This document shows, piece by piece, positions 47,000 through 56,050 of a DNA stretch of 64,000 nucleotides. Both the position numbers and the translations under genes were made by a program. The notes under the pieces were generated by a model. That model was not told where the DNA came from. It did no database searches and was given only the letters and a program-made list of their open reading frames with translations. Where the stretch lies: positions 1-64,000 of the forward strand of contig NZ_LN614827.1 of assembly GCF_000953135.1 (NCBI RefSeq). Direction: 5' to 3'. Each line of letters opens with the position of its first letter. Position 1 is the stretch's first letter. The DNA is from Legionella fallonii LLAP-10. GTDB lineage: Bacteria > Pseudomonadota > Gammaproteobacteria > Legionellales > Legionellaceae.

Positions 47000-48013
47000 A
47001 TGCATTTAATAGATTGGCCACGGGTTTATAGCCAACCCAAGTCTACTGCGAGTTTTAAATCGGTGCCTGACGATTTTCAGGTCTATGAGTTTTTTGATAG
47101 CCAATTTAGTGGGCAGGGAGAGCACATAGTCCTTAAAATTGAAAAAAAGGGATTAACTACAGAAGAAGTCGTGAAATCTTTAGCACGACTCATTAATAAA
47201 CCGGCTAAGCTCATCAGTTATGCGGGTTTAAAAGATCGCCAAGCATTGACTACCCAATGGCTTAGTATTCATGCCCCCGGAGAGCATATTGAAGGCGTCG
47301 ATTCTTTGGCTGCACCGGGATGGCGGGTGTTAGAAAGTACCCGTCATCATAAAAAGCTCAAGCCTGGTTTTTTAACCGGTAACCATTTTGTTATGAGGTT
47401 ACGTGATGTTTCTAACCCAGAGGATGTCATTCAACGTATAGAACAGATCAAAATAACCGGGGTACCCAATTATTTTGGCGAACAGCGTTTTGGCATAGAA
47501 GGTGGTAATTTATTAAAGGCTGAGGAACTATTAGTGAACGGACGGAAAGTTAAAGACCGCTTTCTTAAAGGGATGTACTGCTCTGCCGCGCGCTCTTGGT
47601 TGTATAACTTAATTCTGGCTAAACGAGTGAATGAATCCACTTGGAATCGCCCCCTTTTGGGTGATGTGATGCAATTGAGTGGTTCAAATAGTATTTTTGT
47701 CATTGATGAAGTTGATGAGGAGATAACTCGTCGCATTAAAGAGAATGACATCTCTCCGGCAAGTCCTTTACCTGGGAAAACAAAAAATAAGGTAAAAGGA
47801 GCCGCCTTACAACTGATTGAAGACATTTATCGTGATTGGCAGCCTTGGTTGGCGGGATTGGAGCGATTAGGTTTAGAGGAAAGCTGGCGCGCTAATATTT
47901 TACACATCAAACAATTAAACTATACCCTACAAGAGCAACAGCTTGAGTTGGCTTTTACTCTGCCGGCGGGCTCTTATGCCACGGCGCTATTAAGAGAGTT
48001 GGTTCTTTATTAG
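47000..48013 (+). CDS. truD: tRNA pseudouridine(13) synthase TruD
   Basis: Makes pseudouridine at position 13 of tRNA-Glu and others. About 337 residues with the catalytic Asp in [14 protein letters not shown], the TruD motif NYFGEQRFG, and an insertion domain. ATG 47000 has AAGGA 9 bases upstream; the frame's TTG at 46994 is two codons earlier and less likely. In many bacteria truD sits with surE/ispF; here it stands alone. Confidence 0.93.
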   Translation: MHLIDWPRVYSQPKSTASFKSVPDDFQVYEFFDSQFSGQGEHIVLKIEKKGLTTEEVVKSLARLINKPAKLISYAGLKDRQALTTQWLSIHAPGEHIEGVDSLAAPGWRVLESTRHHKKLKPGFLTGNHFVMRLRDVSNPEDVIQRIEQIKITGVPNYFGEQRFGIEGGNLLKAEELLVNGRKVKDRFLKGMYCSAARSWLYNLILAKRVNESTWNRPLLGDVMQLSGSNSIFVIDEVDEEITRRIKENDISPASPLPGKTKNKVKGAALQLIEDIYRDWQPWLAGLERLGLEESWRANILHIKQLNYTLQEQQLELAFTLPAGSYATALLRELVLY

Positions 48014-48075
48014 GAGTGGTTGCTCATCGACTAGACTCTCCTGGATACCGGATAGGTCGTGGTACGTAGGTATTG

Positions 48076-48097
48076 GTCGGGCAACAAATTGCCCGAC
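48076..48097. repeat. Fragment of the GTCGGGCAAC repeat
   Basis: GTCGGGCAA, CAAA, TTGCCCGAC is a 22-bp palindrome identical to the outermost end of the 19864-20034 element folded on itself. Located after truD, it may serve as a terminator. Confidence 0.6.
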
Positions 48098-48251
48098 GTT
48101 GTTGCCCGTGGCTAAGGGGGATGACGCGCGAGGAGAGGCGATGGAGCGAAGCCCATTATTATGTTTTATCAAATAACTATCATGATTGTGTTGATTCATA
48201 TAGCATAATGAATCAGATTCTCTAATTGTTAATTTTCAACAAGATGCGCCC

Positions 48252-49586
48252 ATGGTCAAAAAAATAATATGCCTTATTGTACTCATGGGAGGGTTATTCG
48301 GTTGCAATAAAAAAGTAGAACAACAGATTACTACTGCGCCAAAGACTTTTCCTTCAAGCACGCATGCATATAAACCGGTTGCCAATTTACCCGAAATCGC
48401 CTGGTGGCAGCAATTTCATGATCGCGAACTCAATCGATTAATTGCCGCTGGCTTGAAAAGTAATATGGACATTCATATGGCTATAGGCAACTTACAGCAA
48501 GCCCAAGGTGAATTGCAGCAAGTTAAATTGAGTTGGATACCCACGTTAAAATTTTTGGCAGGGTATTCCACTAATCCTGCGTTTGGTATTCCCGGCGGAT
48601 TTTTTGGGGCATGGCCTTATTATACATTAAATATTATGCAGCTTTATTCCCAACAGAAACAAGCGAACTATAACGTAGTGTATTATCAAGCAGCACTTGA
48701 TGGAATAAGACTAGTGACTATTGGGCAAGTGGCCGGATCTTATTTTACCCTTATGGCACAGTTGGAACAATTACGCTTATTAAAACAGTTAAACAAAGAT
48801 TTAAAATCGCTAATTACTTTAAGTGAGCAAGACATTCAGATTGGTTTACAAAATAACATTGACTTAGCCCAACTTCGCTCCGATGAACGCATAGTTGCTG
48901 CTCAGATCAAACCGGTATTACATAATATTGTGGCGAGCGAAAACGCGCTGCATTATTTAGTGAATGAAAATCCTGGTCGTATAAAAAACAAAAATAACTT
49001 TGCCCAATTGGATTTCAGTCTTTTCAAACCAGGCAACTTACCCACTCAAGTGCTAAATAATCGCCCCGATCTAAAAATGGCGGAATATGCATTAAAAGCA
49101 GCAAAAACAGGGATTACCATTGCCTACACTAATTTTTTCCCCGCGTTGCAACTCGATGAATTTGTTGGTGGATTACACGTACCTCACACTGTTTTTGGCC
49201 AGTTTACCGATGCCTATGCTAATTTAAATATTGATCCAAGTAATATAGGCACTATTTCCGCTAGTCAAGGAGCTTATAATGCTTCAGTTGCTGCATTTAA
49301 TAAAACACTGAGGCAGATTTTAAAAGAAGTCGACACCGATTATTCTGCAAACAAACGGATGAATGAGCGTTTCCTTGCTTATCTACAAGCAGAAAACGAC
49401 TATAGAAATAAATATAAATTGCAGCAAGGTTTATTAAAAACAGGATTGATCTCATATAAAGAATTACTACAAAGTAAGATATATTTGGATAACTTGGCCC
49501 TTTCTAGCAATCAGGCCAAATTGGAGTTAGCAATGTCCCTGGTCCTTCTGTATCAAGACTTAGCCGGTGGATATGCTGCGAATTGA
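48252..49586 (+). CDS. Outer-membrane efflux lipoprotein (TolC/NodT family)
   Basis: 444 residues. A lipoprotein signal peptide (KKIICLIVLMGGLFG then Cys18) is followed by two OEP repeats; IAWWQQFHDRELNRLIAAGL and NRPDLKMAEYALKAAKTGI are typical of NodT-type outer-membrane channels. It forms the exit duct for the HlyD/FUSC system encoded immediately downstream on the same strand (33-bp gap). Confidence 0.9.
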   Translation: MVKKIICLIVLMGGLFGCNKKVEQQITTAPKTFPSSTHAYKPVANLPEIAWWQQFHDRELNRLIAAGLKSNMDIHMAIGNLQQAQGELQQVKLSWIPTLKFLAGYSTNPAFGIPGGFFGAWPYYTLNIMQLYSQQKQANYNVVYYQAALDGIRLVTIGQVAGSYFTLMAQLEQLRLLKQLNKDLKSLITLSEQDIQIGLQNNIDLAQLRSDERIVAAQIKPVLHNIVASENALHYLVNENPGRIKNKNNFAQLDFSLFKPGNLPTQVLNNRPDLKMAEYALKAAKTGITIAYTNFFPALQLDEFVGGLHVPHTVFGQFTDAYANLNIDPSNIGTISASQGAYNASVAAFNKTLRQILKEVDTDYSANKRMNERFLAYLQAENDYRNKYKLQQGLLKTGLISYKELLQSKIYLDNLALSSNQAKLELAMSLVLLYQDLAGGYAAN

Positions 49587-49619
49587 GGATGTCGTCTGTT
49601 ATTCTATTTTGAGCCTTAT

Positions 49620-50648
49620 ATGATAAATTTTGACTTGGTGCGAACAAAGATTAAGCAGTTTTTCCGGCGTTTAAAACGTAATGTTACCCCGGCTAATACT
49701 ATCATTTTTATCGGTATTCTAACCGCCATTATTTATCTCTTCTCATTTTTATTTCCATTTACCGATAATGCTTTTGTCGTCAATAATGTGCGCCCTGTAG
49801 CGGCTCTGGCCAATGGTTATATTACTGGACTTTATGTTAAAAACGGCGATGTGGTGCGTAAAGGGCAAAAATTATTTACCGTATTCAAGAAACCCTACAT
49901 TTATACTGTGGAACAATTAAGCGCTGACCTGGCTGTTGCTCAAGCGCAACTGGCCGCTTTAAAAATGACCTATGAGCGGGACCAAAAACTTAGTGAAAAT
50001 GAGCACAGGATGTACGTTAAGTTGGCTCAAGACGATGAGAAATACCGCAAAGCATATCGATTAAAATCGGTATCGCTTATTACCTTGCAAAATTCACAAC
50101 AAGAAACACAAGCAGCCAAAGATAAATGGCAAGCCTCTTTAAAACAATTGGAAATTGACACCCATCAGATCGCTGCCCAAGGAAACGAAATTAAATCACT
50201 AGAGGCTAAATTAAAGAATGCCGAAGTTAATTTAGAACTTACTGATGTGTACGCTCAAGGCAATGGCATTATTCAAAATTTATTTTTTACTTTAGGAACA
50301 CCGGTTAACATCAATCAGCCGCTGTTTTCTTTGGTGGACACAGATAATATCTATATTCAGGCAAATTTTAACGAAACCGACTTACGTGATGTGCGTAAGG
50401 GCACAAAAGTATTAATATTTCCAAGGATGTACCTGGGCAGGAAAGTCTTTCATGGAGAAATTGAATCGGATTATTGGGGGGCGAATAGGCAACTAGTTGA
50501 TGAGCGTACCCAATTGCAAAATGTTATTAACGAAAATCAGTGGATCTTATTACCACAACGTCTGCCCGTGATTATTCGGGTAACTGATGTTGATCCTAAA
50601 TATCCTCTCCGGGTTGGAACAAGTGCCTATGTCTATGTCAAAGTTTAA
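49620..50648 (+). CDS. HlyD-family membrane fusion protein (EmrA/AaeA-like)
   Basis: 342 residues: one N-terminal membrane helix (IIFIGILTAIIYLFSFLFPF), a lipoyl half-motif (VAALANGYITGLYVKNGDVV), a long helical hairpin (about 100-200) and the second half with GIIQNLFFTLGTPV, then a beta-barrel. It bridges the inner-membrane FUSC-type component and the OMF. Its 3' end overlaps the start of the next gene by 20 bp. Confidence 0.9.
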   Translation: MINFDLVRTKIKQFFRRLKRNVTPANTIIFIGILTAIIYLFSFLFPFTDNAFVVNNVRPVAALANGYITGLYVKNGDVVRKGQKLFTVFKKPYIYTVEQLSADLAVAQAQLAALKMTYERDQKLSENEHRMYVKLAQDDEKYRKAYRLKSVSLITLQNSQQETQAAKDKWQASLKQLEIDTHQIAAQGNEIKSLEAKLKNAEVNLELTDVYAQGNGIIQNLFFTLGTPVNINQPLFSLVDTDNIYIQANFNETDLRDVRKGTKVLIFPRMYLGRKVFHGEIESDYWGANRQLVDERTQLQNVINENQWILLPQRLPVIIRVTDVDPKYPLRVGTSAYVYVKV

Positions 50649-51561
50649 GCAGTGGCTTGATACCGTAGATCCTTATGCCATCCAACGAATTGCCTTTTAT
50701 AAGGCCGTGTTTTTAGCCACAATACTAACCTATGTCTATTGGCTATTTTTACCAGTAAGCTTTACTACCTTTACCGCTCCTTTTTTTATTATGTCTGTTT
50801 ATGAGATACCAGGAATATCCAGTTTTAAAAAAAAAGAGCAGTTACTGCTTTTTATTGGTGGCAGTATGATGTTTGTTAGTGTTTCTTTCTATCTTGTTTA
50901 TCCTTTTCGAGTTATATTTTTCTTTTTCTCTGTGGCGGTACTCACGGGTTTATATTTTTTAGTATTGCGTTATTTCTATGCGTTAAAAAATCTGACGATG
51001 CTCGTCATTGCAACAGGGGCTATTGTTCTGAGTACAGAGCCTCCTGCTAATTTACAAGTTGCTTATGGCTTTATTTCCTCAATAGCCCTTTCTGTCATTA
51101 CCGCATTAATTTGTTTGCGCATTTTTCCTAACCAATATTTAACCATTTGGAATAGAGCCTTACAGAAATTTATTTTGTATTTTGAAGAGGATATAGAAAA
51201 CTCCATAAAACATGATCACAATAAACCCATTAGAGAGGAAATTATCCATTTTGAAATGGTGCGCCATTATCAGCGACTTGTTGGTAGGAAATATATATTA
51301 CCAACCTATCGTATTGCGGTATACATTCGCTCTATCCAGCTATCTCTAGATAATTTGTATTATGAAGAAAAAAATGAGATTTTTTGGCTTGGAGTCAAAA
51401 ATAATCTGCATACCCTCCGACTTAATATGGCGGCTTACAATCATTGTGATTTAGCAGATATAGGCGTAGTACCTACAACTAAATTACAACATTATATCTG
51501 GGGGTGCTTATGTCGTGCCTTTATCCATTGGAATAAATTATGCGCGCTACGCAAAAGCTGA
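50629..51561 (+). CDS. FUSC/AaeB-like transporter, N-terminal half
   Basis: About 310 residues: five or six hydrophobic segments in the first 190 (including IAFYKAVFLATILTYVYWLF), then a soluble helical domain. It resembles the first half of fusaric-acid resistance/AaeB proteins, which export aromatic acids. The second half is encoded by the next, overlapping ORF. ATG 50629 is preferred over an upstream in-frame codon lying deep inside the HlyD gene. Confidence 0.82.
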   Translation: MSMSKFKQWLDTVDPYAIQRIAFYKAVFLATILTYVYWLFLPVSFTTFTAPFFIMSVYEIPGISSFKKKEQLLLFIGGSMMFVSVSFYLVYPFRVIFFFFSVAVLTGLYFLVLRYFYALKNLTMLVIATGAIVLSTEPPANLQVAYGFISSIALSVITALICLRIFPNQYLTIWNRALQKFILYFEEDIENSIKHDHNKPIREEIIHFEMVRHYQRLVGRKYILPTYRIAVYIRSIQLSLDNLYYEEKNEIFWLGVKNNLHTLRLNMAAYNHCDLADIGVVPTTKLQHYIWGCLCRAFIHWNKLCALRKS

Positions 51562-52451
51562 AAAGAAAGCTGGATTGGGCTCGATTTATTCATTTAGCCA
51601 TCCTTTTTATGGTGGCTATGTTCCTCTATTTATTTTCGACCATTCCCGAGAGATGGTGGATCTTGCTTACCGTACTCGTAATTAGTGCAGGAATTGAGCC
51701 CGGATTAATTATCAGACGCTCTATTCATCGTATTGGGGGTACCCTTGCTGCATTGGCAATCCTCATTCCGCTAATCTATTTACTGCAATTAAATTATCGC
51801 CTCATTCCCGTGCTTTTTATTTTGACCATTATTGGACTCAACATTACTGCATTAAATACTAAACGCTATGATATTAGTGTTTTTTTTATAACTTTAACCG
51901 TCTTTTTATTGTTAGCTCAAACTACAGAGGTGACTTCGCCTCAAGGTCCGCTGGAAATGGTCATTAATCGCGGTACCTGTACTCTAATTGGTATTTTTAT
52001 CGTTACCGTTGCCGATTATTTTTTATTCCAAAGCTATCGTTATTCACATAAGCTTTATTTATTTCACCAACTGATGTTATACGGTTTTTTTACCAAGAAA
52101 ATACGAGAAATAAGTAACTTGCGGCAGAATAAAACCAATACGTTTCTTTTTATTGAAAAAATGCGTGATCAGATCATTCATCATTTCGCACCTATTGCAA
52201 TCAGCTCGGAGAATTTAAAGTTAGAAGGCAAAATTAGTCGGAAAACTAAAGAGCAGATTGATATTTTTCAAGATACGGTGTGGAAAATACGGCGGTTACT
52301 CTTTGCTCTTTGTGTTTCGGAATGTATTTTACAATCCCCATCCGCCACGGAAAGACATTTACATCAAGTTAAAGAATTAATGGCTACAGCAAGAGCTAAC
52401 TTTATTTATTTAGGTGAGTCCAATTCTGAGATTGATCCAACCGCTTCATGA
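51540..52451 (+). CDS. FUSC/AaeB-like transporter, C-terminal half
   Basis: 303 residues: six hydrophobic segments (for example IHLAILFMVAMFLYLFSTIP and WWILLTVLVISAG with IGGTLAAL nearby, a FUSC feature), then a cytoplasmic helical tail. It starts 22 bp before the stop of the first half, in a different frame. The two products add to about 613 residues, close to single-chain AaeB (655). They probably assemble as a two-subunit transporter; an old frameshift cannot be excluded. Confidence 0.82.
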   Translation: MRATQKLKRKLDWARFIHLAILFMVAMFLYLFSTIPERWWILLTVLVISAGIEPGLIIRRSIHRIGGTLAALAILIPLIYLLQLNYRLIPVLFILTIIGLNITALNTKRYDISVFFITLTVFLLLAQTTEVTSPQGPLEMVINRGTCTLIGIFIVTVADYFLFQSYRYSHKLYLFHQLMLYGFFTKKIREISNLRQNKTNTFLFIEKMRDQIIHHFAPIAISSENLKLEGKISRKTKEQIDIFQDTVWKIRRLLFALCVSECILQSPSATERHLHQVKELMATARANFIYLGESNSEIDPTAS

Positions 52452-52537
52452 TAGGAACTAGTTTCGGATACAAAATAGGTAGCTTAAGCCTTTACACAAA
52501 ACGAAGTCACTTAATATCTTCGGCCTCAGTGCTCGAT

Positions 52538-54091
52538 CTACGAGAGAGCGCGACACGATGCAGTCAAGTCCAATTCTTCTTTATAAACGTTCGTTTTAAC
52601 CTCGAGTAATCCTAATATAGTAGAAAATAAATAATCATGAGAAATCGGATCTGCTTGTTTTTTATGTAAACAGTTTTTTTGTATTCTTAATTGCCGTAAT
52701 AGGCCTTGAGATAACCACAGAACCATTGGCACCTTTTTTTGTTCATCAGGAGCTAAAAAATAGGGTAATCCGTGTAAAAATAAGCCGTGTTCACCTAATG
52801 ACTCTCCATGATCAGATAAATAAATTAATCCTGTATCGTGCGATTCAATTGTAGTCAGCAAATCTATTGCGTTAGCTAGTATCGAGTCAGTATAGAGAAT
52901 TGCATTATCATAGGTATTTATAATCGATTTTTGTGAGCAACGAGATAAGTCCGTTGTTTCACAAATGGGTTGCCAGCGTTTGAATTGTTCTGGGTATCGC
53001 TCAAAGTAAGCTGGACCATGATTTCCCAACATGTGTAATACAATGATTTGATCATTTTTTTGGGCTTGGATACGTTCTTTAAGTTGATGTAGTAATACTT
53101 CATCCAAACATCGCCCATGTTTACATAAAGCATCTACTGTTACTTTCTCAACAGGCAGGCCATTACAAACCCCTTGGCATCCTGACTGATTATCTCGCCA
53201 TAGCACAGTAATTTTAGCCTTATTTAGAACATGCAGTAAGGATTCGCTATTTTGAATAAGCTGTTGATTACTATGCATGCCATAAGGGGAGAACATGCAC
53301 GGTACTGAAATTGCGGTATTAGTGCCACAACTAGTCACTTGAGAAAAATTAATTAGTTTATGTTGAGCAAGTGCAGGCGTGGTTTGTCTTATATAGTTAT
53401 TCAATCCCCAATTTGATGCACGTACTGTTTCACCGATTACAAGAATAATTATTCGCGGTTTGCTGGCTGCTGTTCGATAACCTTGGTAGGCGTCTTCACC
53501 TATCTTTATTTTATCTTTGCTTATTTGGCGTGTTTTCCAACAAGTCTTTATTGAAGAATAAATTACATTTAATGGTGTGCATAAATATAAAAGATGTCTT
53601 TGCTCTCGAATAATGGGTCCAAAATCATAAACGCAGGCCCATACTCCGCCCAAAATCATACACAGCGATAAACAAATCATACTTATTCGATAACTAAATC
53701 TACTAGGGATTATTTTCACTTGCCATACTATCCAAGAAGGAAGAGCTCCTAAAAATAAAAAATAAGGTGCAATACCCCATTGCAAAAACTCTTTGCTTTC
53801 TTGCTGATCAGTATTCAGGACATTAACAACCATTGAGGGATCAATGTATATATGTAAAGTTGAGATAAAATAAACGGCTAGTGAAGTAATCAGAAATAAA
53901 AGTGGCATGAGCCATCTATATGTCCAACGATTGATTACCAATAGTAGCAGTAACCATTGCAACCCTATGATTGCAGTGGCTAGATATAAAAAAATAAGCC
54001 AGGTATGTACAGCAGACAAATCCTTTAGAAGAGCTATTTTGTACCAAAATGAATAACTACAAAATAAAACAAAGAAAATACTGGATATCAA
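52538..54091 (-). CDS. eptA: Lipid A phosphoethanolamine transferase (EptA family)
   Basis: An inner-membrane enzyme adding phosphoethanolamine to lipid A, lowering its charge. 517 residues from TTG 54091: five membrane helices, then a sulfatase-like domain with the zinc-binding Glu in VIGETVRASNWGLN, the phosphorylated Thr in SCGTNTAISVPCMFSPYG, LHMLGNHGPAY and LSDHGESLGEHG. The frame continues upstream with sequence resembling the missing N-terminus, back to about 54139, where AAGAGAG precedes an ATA/ATC rather than an ATG. The true start is therefore uncertain. Confidence 0.88.
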   Translation of the reverse strand: MISSIFFVLFCSYSFWYKIALLKDLSAVHTWLIFLYLATAIIGLQWLLLLLVINRWTYRWLMPLLFLITSLAVYFISTLHIYIDPSMVVNVLNTDQQESKEFLQWGIAPYFLFLGALPSWIVWQVKIIPSRFSYRISMICLSLCMILGGVWACVYDFGPIIREQRHLLYLCTPLNVIYSSIKTCWKTRQISKDKIKIGEDAYQGYRTAASKPRIIILVIGETVRASNWGLNNYIRQTTPALAQHKLINFSQVTSCGTNTAISVPCMFSPYGMHSNQQLIQNSESLLHVLNKAKITVLWRDNQSGCQGVCNGLPVEKVTVDALCKHGRCLDEVLLHQLKERIQAQKNDQIIVLHMLGNHGPAYFERYPEQFKRWQPICETTDLSRCSQKSIINTYDNAILYTDSILANAIDLLTTIESHDTGLIYLSDHGESLGEHGLFLHGLPYFLAPDEQKKVPMVLWLSQGLLRQLRIQKNCLHKKQADPISHDYLFSTILGLLEVKTNVYKEELDLTASCRALS

Positions 54092-54191
54092 TGTGCCCAG
54101 CTCGATAGAACAGGGGTAAGCTTTTATTTTAAATTTTATGATAAATCTCTCTTAAGAAAAGCAAATAAAAGCGCAGTAGTTCTGGCTGTCA

Positions 54192-54468
54192 TTATCTGTT
54201 CTCAATCAATCCTAAGGCAGTTAAACTCATTAGAGAATACCTTCGTAGACGATTGTAATACACTTCTATAGCCCTCGTCACTGAAGATGCTGGAGAATAC
54301 TATGTTTTGATAACTCTCTTGTTGTCTCTGGCTGAGCATAAATCAACTCTATTTTTAGAGTGTGGAACTTTTCATCAACTGTCGTTAGTGGTTGTGAATT
54401 GCTTTGAGCAAAACTAAAAGGTGAGGCGAATAAAAAACAATAGAAAACTAATAAAAACTCAATCTCAT
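54192..54468 (-). pseudogene. Decayed small exported-protein gene
   Basis: From ATG 54468 (AGGGGA 7 bases upstream) the frame stops after six codons. One base shift continues FLLVFYCFLFASPFSFAQ, a convincing signal peptide, then QPLTTVDEKFHTLKIELIYA to a stop at 54278. A second shift continues SVTRAIEVYYNRLRRYSLM and ends at 54192. This looks like a short exported protein broken by two frameshifts. The family is not recognised. It lies just upstream of eptA on the same strand. Confidence 0.5.
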
Positions 54469-54584
54469 ACCAATTCTTTCCCCTGTGTTAAGAGATCTTC
54501 TTTTATTGGGAATGATTCTATTTTAATTGCTTATATGAGCTAGGCTCGATGATGTCAGGAGCCTAGCAATAGGATTTAAAAAAC

Positions 54585-55346
54585 CTAGGTTCTAGAGCTG
54601 GGGGAGTCTGTTCTTTCTGCCTCGGCTCTATTTTCAGCAAGGGTTTGGCTGATTTCCATGGCCTTTTCATAAGAAAAAATCACTCCATTATCATGTTCTG
54701 GCATAAAATGGCTAAGAGGGAATGAGACCTCCTCTTTATCCATGAAATATTTAATTAGGTCATGCCACTTACCACTGGTGAGCGTTCTGAGCTTATTAAG
54801 GAATGTAGAATATTCAGCCATAATCGAGGTGGATGAATGAAATCGTTCAGCCATACTGGATAAATGCTCTTCTGTGGGCCAAAAAAATGGGTAGCAAGGC
54901 ATATAGCCTTGTAGGTATATTAGATTGCCTGTAGACGAATTGGGGTTATTATAGTGCTCTGCGTTAGCTGTTATTAACTGATATACATCCCGGGAAACAG
55001 CAGGTGATCTGTAATCGCAGAATACTACTTTGATATTTTTACTAAGTAAATTAGAGATTGAGCTCGCTATCGTGGAGGCAACTTCTTCATCAAAACGCAT
55101 GGCAATATATTTTTTTTCCGCCGTATTAACGACTAAGCCTTCTTTTAAATCAGCAGCAAAATGTGGATCAATATTGATAATCAAATGCTTATTATGCGAA
55201 TCAAAAACTATGTTTTGACACCATGAATCATCAGCTCGCGGACCAGAGCCAATCAAGATGATAACTTCTTTGACGTCCTCATCAAGATTATTTAAAGCAT
55301 GCACAAGAATATTTGCCTCATCACTACGTTCAGCTTTACGGAACAT
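54585..55346 (-). CDS. Orphan cytosolic protein (candidate effector)
   Basis: 253 residues, not recognised. The first half has alternating hydrophobic strands and helices (EVIILIGSGPRADDSW, HLIINIDPHFAADL, IKVVFCDYRSPAVS) that look Rossmann-like, somewhat like a methyltransferase core, but without a clear cofactor motif. The tail SQTLAENRAEAERTDSPSS is E-rich followed by Ser/Thr, similar to many Dot/Icm signals. ATG 55346 follows AGGAGA. No PmrA-type repeat upstream. Function unknown. Confidence 0.7.
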   Translation of the reverse strand: MFRKAERSDEANILVHALNNLDEDVKEVIILIGSGPRADDSWCQNIVFDSHNKHLIINIDPHFAADLKEGLVVNTAEKKYIAMRFDEEVASTIASSISNLLSKNIKVVFCDYRSPAVSRDVYQLITANAEHYNNPNSSTGNLIYLQGYMPCYPFFWPTEEHLSSMAERFHSSTSIMAEYSTFLNKLRTLTSGKWHDLIKYFMDKEEVSFPLSHFMPEHDNGVIFSYEKAMEISQTLAENRAEAERTDSPSSRT

Positions 55347-55495
55347 GAAAGTCTCCTAAGAGAGATATTAATTTTAGATGCCTGTACAATAATAGCACAG
55401 GTTTGGTGTATAATTTAATTGTTACTTTTCCAAAGAGTCTTATCTGAATACTCTAATGAGACTGCGTGAGGGAATTGAGCAAATTGGGAGACATT

Positions 55496-55945
55496 ATGAG
55501 AATCGGAGAATATTGTAATCAAGATGTAATTACTATGAATGGTGAGGAGTCAGTTAAAGCGGCTGCTGAACTAATGCGTCGACACCATGTTGGTGATATT
55601 GTGCTTGTGGACGAACGCAATGGACAATATATTCCCAGAGGGATTATTACCGATAGGGATATAGTAATAGAAGTTGTAGCAAAAGGAATTGATGCTGATT
55701 CTTTGACGGTACAAGATATTATTACTCGCCCACTATTGACGGTTCACGAAGATGAGAGTTTATTAAATTGCCTTAAATTGATGCGCGTGAAAGGGGTTAG
55801 GCGTCTTCCTGTCGTTAATGAGAATAAAGTGTTAATGGGTGTTATTTCTTTTGATGATATCACCGCTGTATTATCTGGAATGTTATTCAACGTCGTTGGC
55901 ATAGTTGATCGCCAACAGCAAATTGAGACAAAGCAAAGAGCCTAA
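55496..55945 (+). CDS. CBS-domain protein
   Basis: About 149 residues, a tandem pair of CBS domains (first: SVKAAAELMRRHHVGDIVLV ... GIITDRDIV; second: SLLNCLKLMRVKGVRRLPVV ... GVISFDDI). Such stand-alone pairs bind adenine nucleotides and regulate partners. ATG 55496 has GGGAG just upstream; the frame's earlier start is not supported. A thiolase gene follows about 100 bp downstream on the same strand. Confidence 0.88.
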   Translation: MRIGEYCNQDVITMNGEESVKAAAELMRRHHVGDIVLVDERNGQYIPRGIITDRDIVIEVVAKGIDADSLTVQDIITRPLLTVHEDESLLNCLKLMRVKGVRRLPVVNENKVLMGVISFDDITAVLSGMLFNVVGIVDRQQQIETKQRA

Positions 55946-56050
55946 TGTCTCTGTTGCTAAAAATAGCTATATCATCTAGATACATTGACGATTATTGCTC
56001 CACTAACTATTCTTAAAAGATTAATGCAGAATCTAAGGAAGGGTGAAGCT

